Shown here: in pieces, positions 7,110 through 14,297 of the stretch
Layout of the letters: each line of letters starts with the position of its first letter
How positions within the stretch are numbered: position 1 is the first letter of the stretch
DNA from: Bacteroides sp.
GTDB lineage: Bacteria > Bacteroidota > Bacteroidia > Bacteroidales > Bacteroidaceae
Reading direction: 5' to 3'
Assembly (NCBI GenBank): GCA_019414725.1
Contig: DXLM01000035.1
Coordinates: forward strand, 1 to 32,999
DNA: 32,999 nt
Made by a program: the position numbers and the translations under genes
Notes under the pieces: model-generated
Seen by the model: only the letters and a program-made list of their open reading frames with translations
Database searches by the model: none
What the model was told of the DNA's origin: nothing

Positions 7110-8030
7110 ATGGAATTGATTAGAACCCTAACTCAGCTGGTGAATAATTTGCGTTCGCTTGGTATCCGTCGGCGGGTTGCTGTGGTATGTCCCAATGACC
7201 CTCATACAGAATATGTCATTATCCGTAGTTTAAGGGAGGAAATAGCCGAATATCTGCTGGTGACCGATGAAGCTCATGTTGAAATCGCTCATAACTTGCG
7301 TGCTGCCTCTCCCGATTTTGTCCGTGTTTATATAACTTCCACTCCCGATGAAGCAGCTGCGCTTGCTGTAGAACTGGTGCGTACGGGAGAGGCTGATATC
7401 CTGATGAAAGGACTTATTAATACAGACAATCTGCTGCGTGCAGTGTTGAAAAAGGAGAAGGGATTGTTACCTCCGGGAGGGGTGTTGAGCCATGTTGCCG
7501 TGGCACAGATTCCACTGTATCATAAATTACTGCTCTTTTCTGATGCGGCTGTCATTCCTCGTCCGGGACTGTTACAGTTTCGTGCAATGATAGAAAACGA
7601 TGTTGCCATATGCCGTAAGCTAGGCAATGACCAGCCTCGTGTGGCGTTAATACATTGCTCTGAAAAAGTCAATGAAAAATTTCCGCATACGTTGGACTAT
7701 ATACAGTTGAAAGAAGAAGCTCAGTTAGGCCGATTCGGTTCTGTCTTTGTAGACGGACCTATGGATGCCAAGACTGCCTGCGACCGTCATAGTGGTGAGA
7801 TAAAAGGATTAAGTTCGCCGGTCATCGGGAATGCCGATATTATGATTTTTCCGAATATCGAGTCGGGCAATACTTTTTATAAAACACTGTCACTTTTTGG
7901 TGATGCGAACATGGCAGGCATGCTTACAGGGACAATAGCTCCGGTAGTTGTACCTTCGCGGAGCGACTCGGGAAATTCTAAATTTTATAGTCTTGCATTG
8001 GCATGCATGGCTGGTAATCAAAACGATTAA
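7110..8030 (+). CDS. ptb: Phosphate butyryltransferase / phosphate acyltransferase family
   Basis: This enzyme exchanges CoA for phosphate on butyryl-CoA or a similar short or branched acyl-CoA. It works with the kinase downstream to make ATP and the free acid. It has 306 residues, typical of Ptb (about 300) and shorter than Pta. Recognisable PTA/PTB-type segments include EADILMKGLINTDNLLRAVL, GLLPPGGVLSHVAV, FSDAAVIPRPG and the C-terminal NIESGNTFYKTLSLFGDANMAGMLTGTIAPVVVPSRSDSG. The ATG at 7110 lies only 16 bases after the -7-like element, so the leader is short. It forms an operon with buk, with a 12-base gap. In Bacteroidales this pair probably handles isobutyryl-, isovaleryl- or butyryl-CoA; which one cannot be read from sequence. 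Confidence 0.88.
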   Translation: MELIRTLTQLVNNLRSLGIRRRVAVVCPNDPHTEYVIIRSLREEIAEYLLVTDEAHVEIAHNLRAASPDFVRVYITSTPDEAAALAVELVRTGEADILMKGLINTDNLLRAVLKKEKGLLPPGGVLSHVAVAQIPLYHKLLLFSDAAVIPRPGLLQFRAMIENDVAICRKLGNDQPRVALIHCSEKVNEKFPHTLDYIQLKEEAQLGRFGSVFVDGPMDAKTACDRHSGEIKGLSSPVIGNADIMIFPNIESGNTFYKTLSLFGDANMAGMLTGTIAPVVVPSRSDSGNSKFYSLALACMAGNQND

Positions 8031-8042
8031 TATTGATATTAT

Positions 8043-9107
8043 ATGAAAATACTAGTGATCAACCCCGGTTCTACTTCTACCAAACTGGCTGTTTACGAGG
8101 ATAATGAACAGGTCTGGAGAAAAAGTGTATTTCATTCTGCAAAAGACTTGTCGGTTTTTCATCATATTAATGAGCAATATGAATATCGTCGCTTGCATGT
8201 TACAGAAGCTTTGCGGGAGGCTGGAATTCCCTTGTGCTTCGATGCTATCATTGCCCGCGGGGGATTACTGAAGCCTACTCCCGGTGGGGTATATCGGATA
8301 AATGAGCGTATCAAGCACGATTTGTGGCATGCTGATATGGAACACGCTTCCAATCTGGCAGCTCTGATAGCAGATGAACTGGCTGCTTCGGCAGGATGTC
8401 CTGCTTTTATTGCAGATCCGGTAGTCACCGACGAACTGTGTGATGTAGCCAGGCTGACCGGTATTCCGGAGATTCCTCGTATCTCTATTTTCCATGCGTT
8501 GAACAGTCGGGCGGTTTCTCGTAATTATGCAGCCCGGATTGGCAAAAAATACGAGGAGCTTAATCTGATAGTTGTACATCTGGGAGGAGGAATCTCTGTC
8601 AGTGCGCATCATTACGGAAAAGTGATTGACGTAAATAATGCGCTGAACGGGGAAGGACCTTTCAGCCCGGAACGTGCAGGTACAATTCCGGCCAGGCAAC
8701 TGGTAGATTTGTGCTTCAGCGGCAAATATACTTATCAGGAAATTCGTAAAATGCTGAATGGCAGAGGAGGCTTGTTGGCTCATCTGGGTACAACCGACGT
8801 ACCTACTATTGTACGATGGGCAAATGCCGGCGATAAAAAACATAAACTGGTGCTGGAGTCTATGATTTATACAGTAGCCAAGCAGGTAGGAGCGATGCAT
8901 GTTGCCTTACACGGACAGACAGATGCTGTTATTCTGACCGGAGGAATCGCCAACAACAAATATTGTGTAGCTTTACTTCGTGAATGGCTGGAAGGCATTG
9001 CTCGTATTGTAGTTATTCCTGGTGAGGATGAGATGGGAGCTTTGGCCATGAATGCACTTGGAGCATTGAGAGGAGAACTGCCTTTGCAGGAATATAACCC
9101 GCATTGA
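8043..9107 (+). CDS. buk: Butyrate (branched-chain fatty acid) kinase
   Basis: This acetokinase-superfamily enzyme transfers phosphate from an acyl phosphate to ADP, the ATP-yielding last step after Ptb. At 354 residues it fits butyrate kinases (about 355) rather than acetate kinases (about 400). The phosphate-binding motif ILVINPGSTSTKLAVYE is at the N-terminus. The family motifs VVHLGGGISVSAH and NALNGEGPFSPERAGTIP follow near residues 180-220, and the adenosine-binding VILTGGIANN is near 300. It closes the two-gene ptb-buk operon, and a strong hairpin follows 25 bases after the stop. The substrate range is uncertain (butyrate, isobutyrate or isovalerate). Confidence 0.92.
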   Translation: MKILVINPGSTSTKLAVYEDNEQVWRKSVFHSAKDLSVFHHINEQYEYRRLHVTEALREAGIPLCFDAIIARGGLLKPTPGGVYRINERIKHDLWHADMEHASNLAALIADELAASAGCPAFIADPVVTDELCDVARLTGIPEIPRISIFHALNSRAVSRNYAARIGKKYEELNLIVVHLGGGISVSAHHYGKVIDVNNALNGEGPFSPERAGTIPARQLVDLCFSGKYTYQEIRKMLNGRGGLLAHLGTTDVPTIVRWANAGDKKHKLVLESMIYTVAKQVGAMHVALHGQTDAVILTGGIANNKYCVALLREWLEGIARIVVIPGEDEMGALAMNALGALRGELPLQEYNPH

Positions 9108-9132
9108 TCGGGAACAATAAAGATATAATAAA

Positions 9133-9193
9133 AATCACAGATTCCATTGGTCCGTTAATGCAAGTATTAATTAAACCAATGGAATCTGTGATT
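9133..9193. terminator. Bidirectional terminator with 19-bp perfect stem
   Basis: Arms 9133-9151 and 9175-9193 pair perfectly over 19 bp around a 23-base loop. The hairpin sits between the convergent buk and DUF4491 genes and has the same architecture as the 3579-3640 hairpin. Confidence 0.8.
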
Positions 9194-9219
9194 ATAAAAT
9201 AGTTTTCTGATGCAGAATT

Positions 9220-9543
9220 TCAAGATCGGGATTCGTATTCATGTTTACGTTTAGGGTTCATGGGAAACCATCCCTTCAGCACCCGTTCTCGCTGCTCGAA
9301 TATTTCTTTGATGGTCCAGAAAGAAGAAAAAGAGAATACGCCCAGTAATGTCGATATCAATATGTCACCGATAAGTACCGAACCAATGATACCTGCAATG
9401 CCTAGCAGCAGGAACCACCACCAGCAACGTGTTCCCCAATAGTATTCGGCTTTAACTACAATAGGATGAAACAGTCCTATTATTAGAAAAGTACATATGC
9501 CTATTACTATTCCTTCAAAATGGAGAGTTGCAAGCCAGTCCAT
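9220..9543 (-). CDS. DUF4491 family small integral membrane protein
   Basis: This 107-residue protein has about three membrane segments: roughly residues 7-30 (EGIVIGICTFLIIGLFHPIVV), 41-58 and 60-80. They are followed by a basic cytoplasmic tail containing WTIKEIFEQRERVLKGWFPMNPKRK. The HPIVVKAEYYWG segment between the first two helices and the tail match what I remember of DUF4491, a family of unknown function common in gut Bacteroidetes. The gene begins 2 bases after the stop of the Lrp-type regulator and is almost certainly co-transcribed with it, so a link to amino-acid sensing or transport is possible but unproven. Confidence 0.8.
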   Translation of the reverse strand: MDWLATLHFEGIVIGICTFLIIGLFHPIVVKAEYYWGTRCWWWFLLLGIAGIIGSVLIGDILISTLLGVFSFSSFWTIKEIFEQRERVLKGWFPMNPKRKHEYESRS

Positions 9544-9545
9544 CC

Positions 9546-10010
9546 TTATTTTTCTTTGCGGATAGGAATTTCCTTCTTAATGCTCTGCTCGAGTGAAATC
9601 AGGGTTTCCGTTGCAGTCACACCGGGAATTTCCTGAATTCTGGAGTTCAGCAATTCCATCAGATGCTCGTTATCTGTTGAATATAGCTTAGTCAGCATTG
9701 TGTACGGACCGGTAGTAAAATGGCATTCTACAATTTCAGGAATTTTTTCGAGTTCGGCTACTACGCTTTTGTACATGGAACCTTTTTCCAGCTTGATTCC
9801 TACATATGTACAAGTGCTATATCCCAGGCTTTTGGGATTTACGTGGTAACCCGAACCAATGATAACTCCCAAGTCGATCAATCGCTGTACACGTTGATGA
9901 ATGGCTGCACGTGAAACACCGCAGTCGGCAGCAACGTCTTTAAACGGAATACGAGCATTCTGCGAAATAATTTCCAGAATCTGTTTGTCTAGGTTATCAA
10001 TTTTTTCCAT
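9546..10010 (-). CDS. Lrp/AsnC family transcriptional regulator
   Basis: This is a feast/famine-type regulator. An N-terminal winged helix-turn-helix (DNLDKQILEIISQNARIPFKDVAADCGVSRAAIHQRVQRLIDLGVI) is followed by an RAM ligand-binding domain (YVGIKLEKGSMYKSVVAELEKIPEIVECHFTTGPYTML and on to GVTATETLISLEQSIKKEIPI). I start it at the ATG at 10010 (MEKIDNLDKQ), giving 154 residues as usual for the family, rather than at an in-frame TTG three codons upstream. A Bacteroides -7 element and a 19-bp palindrome lie upstream, suggesting autoregulation. The effector amino acid is unknown. Confidence 0.93.
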   Translation of the reverse strand: MEKIDNLDKQILEIISQNARIPFKDVAADCGVSRAAIHQRVQRLIDLGVIIGSGYHVNPKSLGYSTCTYVGIKLEKGSMYKSVVAELEKIPEIVECHFTTGPYTMLTKLYSTDNEHLMELLNSRIQEIPGVTATETLISLEQSIKKEIPIRKEK

Positions 10011-10040
10011 AATAAGCAATCTATATTATCATTTTGTAAG

Positions 10041-10048
10041 CAAATATA
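10041..10048 (-). promoter_or_regulatory. -7 promoter element of the Lrp-type regulator gene
   Basis: TATATTTG on the minus strand matches the Bacteroides TAnnTTTG consensus. It lies about 31 bases upstream of the ATG. No clear -33 TTTG is seen; that position is occupied by a palindrome (10058-10076). Confidence 0.55.
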
Positions 10049-10057
10049 GGAAAACTT

Positions 10058-10076
10058 TTTTATAAGTCTTATAAAA
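10058..10076. promoter_or_regulatory. 19-bp perfect palindrome, candidate Lrp autoregulatory operator
   Basis: TTTTATAAG-T-CTTATAAAA is a perfect 9-1-9 inverted repeat. Its centre lies 19 bases upstream of the -7 element, on top of the expected -33 position. An AT-rich dyad next to an lrp-family gene is the usual form of such operators, though it does not match the E. coli Lrp consensus. Confidence 0.45.
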
Positions 10077-10082
10077 GCCGAT

Positions 10083-10098
10083 AAAAAACATGTTTTTT
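10083..10098 (-). terminator. Possible weak terminator for the gene at 10125-10532
   Basis: AAAAAACATGTTTTTT is a perfect 16-bp palindrome about 26 bases after the minus-strand stop. The stem is nearly all A-T and lacks a GC core, so it is a weak candidate. Confidence 0.25.
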
Positions 10099-10124
10099 TT
10101 ACAGAAAAGAACAGAAAATATTAG

Positions 10125-10532
10125 CTATTCGTCTACTTCTGCTTTGATTTCGCCCATTTTTCGTCTTCTTTCGAAGGAAAAAGTATCACTATGTGTATCC
10201 AGGTATTCCATCGTATACAGTGCCTTACGGTATAGTTCTTTTTTCTCTTTGGCAGAGCTTTTTATGGAAGCGTCATAACATAGCAGTTCGGAGAGCATCT
10301 CTATCCGTTGAAGGAATTCCTGCTTGGGAAATTCCGTTTGGAGGTAATGAAGGATGAATTCGGCATCTTGTTCGTAAAAAAAACTTTCAGGCTGGTGAAA
10401 ATAGGCACGATACATGCTATGGATTTCCAGCTGAAGAGTTGATGATTGTTTTTCGGCTTTCTCTTCTTTTAATTTTTCCAAAGCTTCGAAAAACTGTCTG
10501 ATTAACCGCATAATGTAATCTCGTTCCAACAT
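10125..10532 (-). CDS. Conserved helical protein of unknown function (DUF6483-like N-terminus)
   Basis: This 135-residue soluble protein is rich in Lys and Glu and is predicted to be mostly alpha-helical. It opens with MLERDYIMRLIRQFFEALEKL, which resembles proteins annotated DUF6483. The middle contains YFHQPESFFYEQDAEFILHYLQTEFPKQEFLQRIEMLSELL, and the C-terminus is a charged helix with a YRKALYTMEYLD segment reminiscent of a TPR helix. There is no signal peptide, membrane segment or catalytic motif. A minus-strand TATATTTG element (10567-10560) lies 28 bases upstream of the ATG, so it has its own promoter. AGAGAG precedes the start. I do not know its function. Confidence 0.75.
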   Translation of the reverse strand: MLERDYIMRLIRQFFEALEKLKEEKAEKQSSTLQLEIHSMYRAYFHQPESFFYEQDAEFILHYLQTEFPKQEFLQRIEMLSELLCYDASIKSSAKEKKELYRKALYTMEYLDTHSDTFSFERRRKMGEIKAEVDE

Positions 10533-10559
10533 GATTCTCTCTTTTTATAATTTGACTGG

Positions 10560-10567
10560 CAAATATA
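10560..10567 (-). promoter_or_regulatory. -7 promoter element of the gene at 10125-10532
   Basis: TATATTTG on the minus strand is an exact TAnnTTTG match, 28 bases before the start codon. I found no convincing -33 TTTG at the right spacing. Confidence 0.5.
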
Positions 10568-10686
10568 GATAGTTTTTTGACAGCTTTTTACTTTTGCAGA
10601 CGGATGTTTATCACTCCTTTCTCAGGTGAATACCTTACTTATATATTTTTTTGTGTTAACTTCCCCTGTTGTGTTTTCATTTATCC

Positions 10687-10694
10687 TATCTTTG
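10687..10694 (+). promoter_or_regulatory. -7 promoter element of the NUDIX gene
   Basis: TATCTTTG matches TAnnTTTG and lies 30 bases before the start codon at 10725. It may drive the NUDIX, TPR and beta-barrel genes together, since the gap to the TPR gene is only 21 bases. Confidence 0.55.
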
Positions 10695-10724
10695 TAGAGT
10701 TAAATATTATAAATCTTTTAAGAT

Positions 10725-11252
10725 ATGCACCCGCTGGATTTGTTTAAATATTGTCCCAAGTGCGGATCCTCTCATTTCGAGATAAGAAATGAGAAAGCAA
10801 AAAAATGTGCCGACTGCGGTTTTACTTATTATTTTAATTCAAGTGCCGCTACGGTTGCTTTTATTTTGAATGCTAGAAATGAACTTTTGGTATGCCGGAG
10901 AGGAAAAGAGCCGGCAAAGGGAACACTCGACCTTTCGGGAGGTTTTATCGATATGGCAGAAACTGGAGAGGAGGGTGTTGCACGTGAAGTTCGTGAAGAA
11001 ACCGGTTTACAGGTTGTAGAGGCAACTTATTTGTTTTCGCTTCCTAATACCTATTTGTATTCTGGTTTTCTGGTACATACCCTCGATTTGTTTTTTCTAT
11101 GCCGGGTGGCAGATGATAGCAAATTGCTGGCAATGGATGATGTGGCCGATTCGTTTTGGATGCCTTTGGATCAGGTTCGTCCGGAAGAATTTGGACTGGA
11201 TTCGGTCCGTCAGGGTGTTGCTCGTTTTTTAGAAGAGCATAAAAAGAAATAA
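10725..11252 (+). CDS. NUDIX hydrolase with N-terminal zinc ribbon
   Basis: NUDIX enzymes hydrolyse nucleoside diphosphates linked to another group. This 175-residue protein begins with a zinc ribbon (Cys10, Cys13, Cys28 and Cys31 in YCPKCGS and KKCADCGF). A complete Nudix box GX5EX7REVXEEXGL runs from Gly73 to Leu95. The zinc ribbon recalls NudC-type NADH pyrophosphatases, but the protein is much shorter than NudC (about 260) and lacks the NudC SQPWPFPxS signature. The substrate is therefore open. It may be the first gene of an operon with the TPR and barrel genes, although its function does not obviously match theirs. Confidence 0.88.
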   Translation: MHPLDLFKYCPKCGSSHFEIRNEKAKKCADCGFTYYFNSSAATVAFILNARNELLVCRRGKEPAKGTLDLSGGFIDMAETGEEGVAREVREETGLQVVEATYLFSLPNTYLYSGFLVHTLDLFFLCRVADDSKLLAMDDVADSFWMPLDQVRPEEFGLDSVRQGVARFLEEHKKK

Positions 11253-11273
11253 GAATAATAATATCTTGCAGAT

Positions 11274-14200
11274 ATGAAGAACAAGAAACATGTATGGGTG
11301 GCAGGAGCCATGTGTGTATTGCCTTTGATGGGAATGGCACAGCAGACTGAGCCACTGACAGATTCCCGTCGTCTGTTTGACGATGGAAAAGAGTTATTTC
11401 TTCGTCGTGACTATGCAGCGGCGCAACAGACCTTGTCGCGCTTTGTACAGCAGAAACCGCAGGCTTCATTGGCTGATGAAGCCGCTTATATGATTGCTTG
11501 CACGTCGTATGAACTGAAATCTCCTGACTGTATTAAGCAGCTGGAAGGGTATCTGGAACAATATCCGGATTCGCGTTATGCCAATCGGGTGCAATCTCTT
11601 ATCGCTTCTGCCTATTTCTTCCAGGAAAAATATCCAGAGGCTATTGCTTGTTTTAAAGGATGCCAGTTCGATTTGCTGGCTGATTCTGAGCGGGATGCCT
11701 GTACCTTGCGTATGGGAACTGCTTATCTGAAAATGGGAAACTTGCAGGAAGCTGCTGTCTGGTTCAGTATTCTGAAAGAGGTGAGCAGTGAATATCATAT
11801 AGATGCCGTTTATCATCTGGCTTATATCGATTATGTGCAAAAACAGTACGATAAGGCTTTGCAGGGATTTCGTGAGACAGGCGAATCTTCTAAGTATGCG
11901 GCTTTGTCGCCTTACTATATAGCCGATATTCATCTGGTCAGAGGAAATTACCAGCAGGCCAGACAGATCGCATCTACTTATCTCGAAGCTTATCCACGCC
12001 AGGAAAAGGCAATAGAGATGAAACGCATTTGCGGAGAAGCTTGTTACGGCTTGAAGCAATATGCTGCTGCCATTGATTATCTGTCAGCTTATCGCAGCGA
12101 GACTGAGGAACATGCTGAAAGAAATTCGTTGTATAAGTTAGGAATGAGTTTCTTCTATACGGGGGTCTACTCGGAAGCAGCTGCTGCATTGGGTGAGGTG
12201 ACTACTGTGCAAGATGCCTTGACGCAGAATGCTTATTTGCACATGGGACTTGCTTATTTGCAATTGAAAGAACGAAATCGGGCACGAATGGCTTTTGAAC
12301 AGGCGTCTGCGATGAACTATGACCGTGACATCAAGGAGCAGGCTTTTTATAATTATGCTTTGTGTATACACGAAACATCCTATTCTCCGTTTGCTGAATC
12401 GGTTACGGTATTCGAACGTTTCCTGAATGAATTTCCTAACTCTGTTTATACAGAAAAGGTAAATGATTATTTGATAGAAGTATATATGAATACTCGCAGC
12501 TATATGGCTGCACTTAATTCTATTGCTAAAATCAGCCGTCCGGGTAACCGTATTCTGGAAGCTAAGCAAAAATTGTTGTTCCGTCTGGGTACGCAGGCTT
12601 TTGCACAGGCTGCTTTCGAAAATGCTATAGAATATTTCTCTCAATCGCTTCAGTTGGGACGTTATAACCAGCAGACTCAGGCTGATGCTTATTATTGGCG
12701 TGGAGAGTCAAAGTATCGTCTGGAACAGTACGGTGCTGCTGCATCCGATTACCGCCAGTATCTGGAGTTTGCTCCCGACCGTCGTTCTACAGAGTATGGA
12801 CTGGCTTTGTATAACCTGGGCTATACAGCATTTAAGCAAAAGCAGTACGATAAGGCGTTGACTTGGTTTACCCGCTGTGCAGAATCGGGGATTCGTCTGG
12901 AGAACGATGTCGTAGCTGATGTGTATAATCGAATGGGTGACTGTAATTTCTATGCACGCCGATTTGATGCAGCCGATGCGCAGTATGCACAAGCATCCGG
13001 TTATTCGATGTCGTTATCAGATTACTCGTTGTTCCAGCAGAGTATTATCAAGGGCTTGCAGCGTGAGTATGGTAAGAAAATTGAATTGCTGAACCGTTTG
13101 ATAACAGGATTCCCTGAGTCACAGTATCTGGATGATGCACTTTATGAACAGGGACGTGCTTTCGTGCAGCTGGAAGACAATGATAATGCTGTAAAGCGTT
13201 ATTCTCTTTTGGTTCAACGTTATCCGGAAAGTCCGCTTTCTCGTCGGGCAGCAAATGAGATAGGTTTGTTGTATTATCAGAATGATAAATATAATGAGGC
13301 TATAGCTGCATACAAAAAAGTAATTTCTACTTATCCGGGTAGTGAAGAAGCTCGTCTGGCTCAGCGCGATTTGAAATCTATCTATATTGACCTGAACCGG
13401 GTAGACGACTATATGGCTTTTGTTTCTACGATTCCGGGAGGAGCCAATTTTGATGTGAATGAACGTGACTCGCTGACGTATGTGGCAGCCGAACGTGTGT
13501 ATATGCGTGGAAATATCACTGAAGCTAAAAACAGCTTTGTACGTTACCTGCAATCTTTCCCACAAGGAGCATTTAGTGTAGATGCTCATTATTATCTGGG
13601 CTTGATTGATTATAATGAGAAGAATTACACGGGGGCTGTTTCACACTTGGATAAGGTTGTCGAATATCCTGATAATAAATTCTCTGGCGAAGCGATGGCT
13701 ATGTGTGCTGACATTGCTTATCGTGAAAAAGAATATGAAAAGTCATTGGGACTTTATAAACGTATGGCAGATCGTGCTGTATCGCAGGAAGAACGTGTGA
13801 CTGCACGTACAGGAGCTATGCGCAGTGCCTGGATGGTGAAAGATTGTCAGGAAATTATTTCTGTGGCTTCGGGTCTGATTGCTGAAAGCAAGCTGGCTCC
13901 CGAATTAGCTAATGAGGCGCATTATTATCGTGCAAAAGCTCTTCTTGCCGAAGGACAGAATAAAGAAGCAGCAGGCGACTTGGCTGTTTTGGCTAAAGAT
14001 ACTCGTAATGTATATGGAGCTGAAGCTAAATATTTGTTGGCTCAACTTTATTTTGACAATGGAGAAACAGGAAAGGCAGAAAAAGAGGTACTTGATTATA
14101 TAGAGGTAAGTACCCCGCATGCTTACTGGCTGGCTAGAAGCTTTGTCCTGTTGTCGGATGTGTACATGAAACTTGGACGTAACTTGGATGCCAAGCAATA

Positions 14201-14297
14201 TTTGTTGTCATTGCAGCAGAATTATCAGGCAGATGATGATATTGCGGAAATGATAGAAACTCGATTGGCTAAACTAAATAAGGGAAGTAAACAATGA
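11274..14297 (+). CDS. Large secreted tetratricopeptide-repeat protein
   Basis: This 1007-residue protein has an N-terminal signal peptide (KNKKHVWVAGAMCVLPLMGMAQ, cleavage near residue 22-23) and is therefore periplasmic or attached to the outer membrane. The rest is a nearly continuous array of TPR-type helix pairs from about residue 28 to 1000. Examples are LFDDGKELFLRRDYAAAQQTL, AFENAIEYFSQSLQLGRY, YNLGYTAFKQKQYDKALTWF, IGLLYYQNDKYNEAIAAYKKVI and YYLGLIDYNEKNYTGAVSHL. I would estimate more than 20 repeats. Such superhelices bind peptides or partner proteins. It overlaps the downstream beta-barrel gene by 4 bases (ATGA), so the products are probably translated together and act as a complex at the outer membrane. 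No catalytic domain is seen. Confidence 0.88.
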   Translation: MKNKKHVWVAGAMCVLPLMGMAQQTEPLTDSRRLFDDGKELFLRRDYAAAQQTLSRFVQQKPQASLADEAAYMIACTSYELKSPDCIKQLEGYLEQYPDSRYANRVQSLIASAYFFQEKYPEAIACFKGCQFDLLADSERDACTLRMGTAYLKMGNLQEAAVWFSILKEVSSEYHIDAVYHLAYIDYVQKQYDKALQGFRETGESSKYAALSPYYIADIHLVRGNYQQARQIASTYLEAYPRQEKAIEMKRICGEACYGLKQYAAAIDYLSAYRSETEEHAERNSLYKLGMSFFYTGVYSEAAAALGEVTTVQDALTQNAYLHMGLAYLQLKERNRARMAFEQASAMNYDRDIKEQAFYNYALCIHETSYSPFAESVTVFERFLNEFPNSVYTEKVNDYLIEVYMNTRSYMAALNSIAKISRPGNRILEAKQKLLFRLGTQAFAQAAFENAIEYFSQSLQLGRYNQQTQADAYYWRGESKYRLEQYGAAASDYRQYLEFAPDRRSTEYGLALYNLGYTAFKQKQYDKALTWFTRCAESGIRLENDVVADVYNRMGDCNFYARRFDAADAQYAQASGYSMSLSDYSLFQQSIIKGLQREYGKKIELLNRLITGFPESQYLDDALYEQGRAFVQLEDNDNAVKRYSLLVQRYPESPLSRRAANEIGLLYYQNDKYNEAIAAYKKVISTYPGSEEARLAQRDLKSIYIDLNRVDDYMAFVSTIPGGANFDVNERDSLTYVAAERVYMRGNITEAKNSFVRYLQSFPQGAFSVDAHYYLGLIDYNEKNYTGAVSHLDKVVEYPDNKFSGEAMAMCADIAYREKEYEKSLGLYKRMADRAVSQEERVTARTGAMRSAWMVKDCQEIISVASGLIAESKLAPELANEAHYYRAKALLAEGQNKEAAGDLAVLAKDTRNVYGAEAKYLLAQLYFDNGETGKAEKEVLDYIEVSTPHAYWLARSFVLLSDVYMKLGRNLDAKQYLLSLQQNYQADDDIAEMIETRLAKLNKGSKQ

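Noticed and set aside
8265..8900. 211-codon minus-strand open frame inside buk
   Set aside because: It lies entirely within buk on the opposite strand, with a composition expected of an antisense shadow and no recognisable domain.
10011..10019. TTG start three codons upstream for the Lrp-type regulator
   Set aside because: The ATG at 10010 gives the usual family N-terminus and length.
11274..14297. Many open frames antisense to the TPR gene
   Set aside because: They track the codon bias of the TPR gene on the opposite strand and have no start signals or domains.
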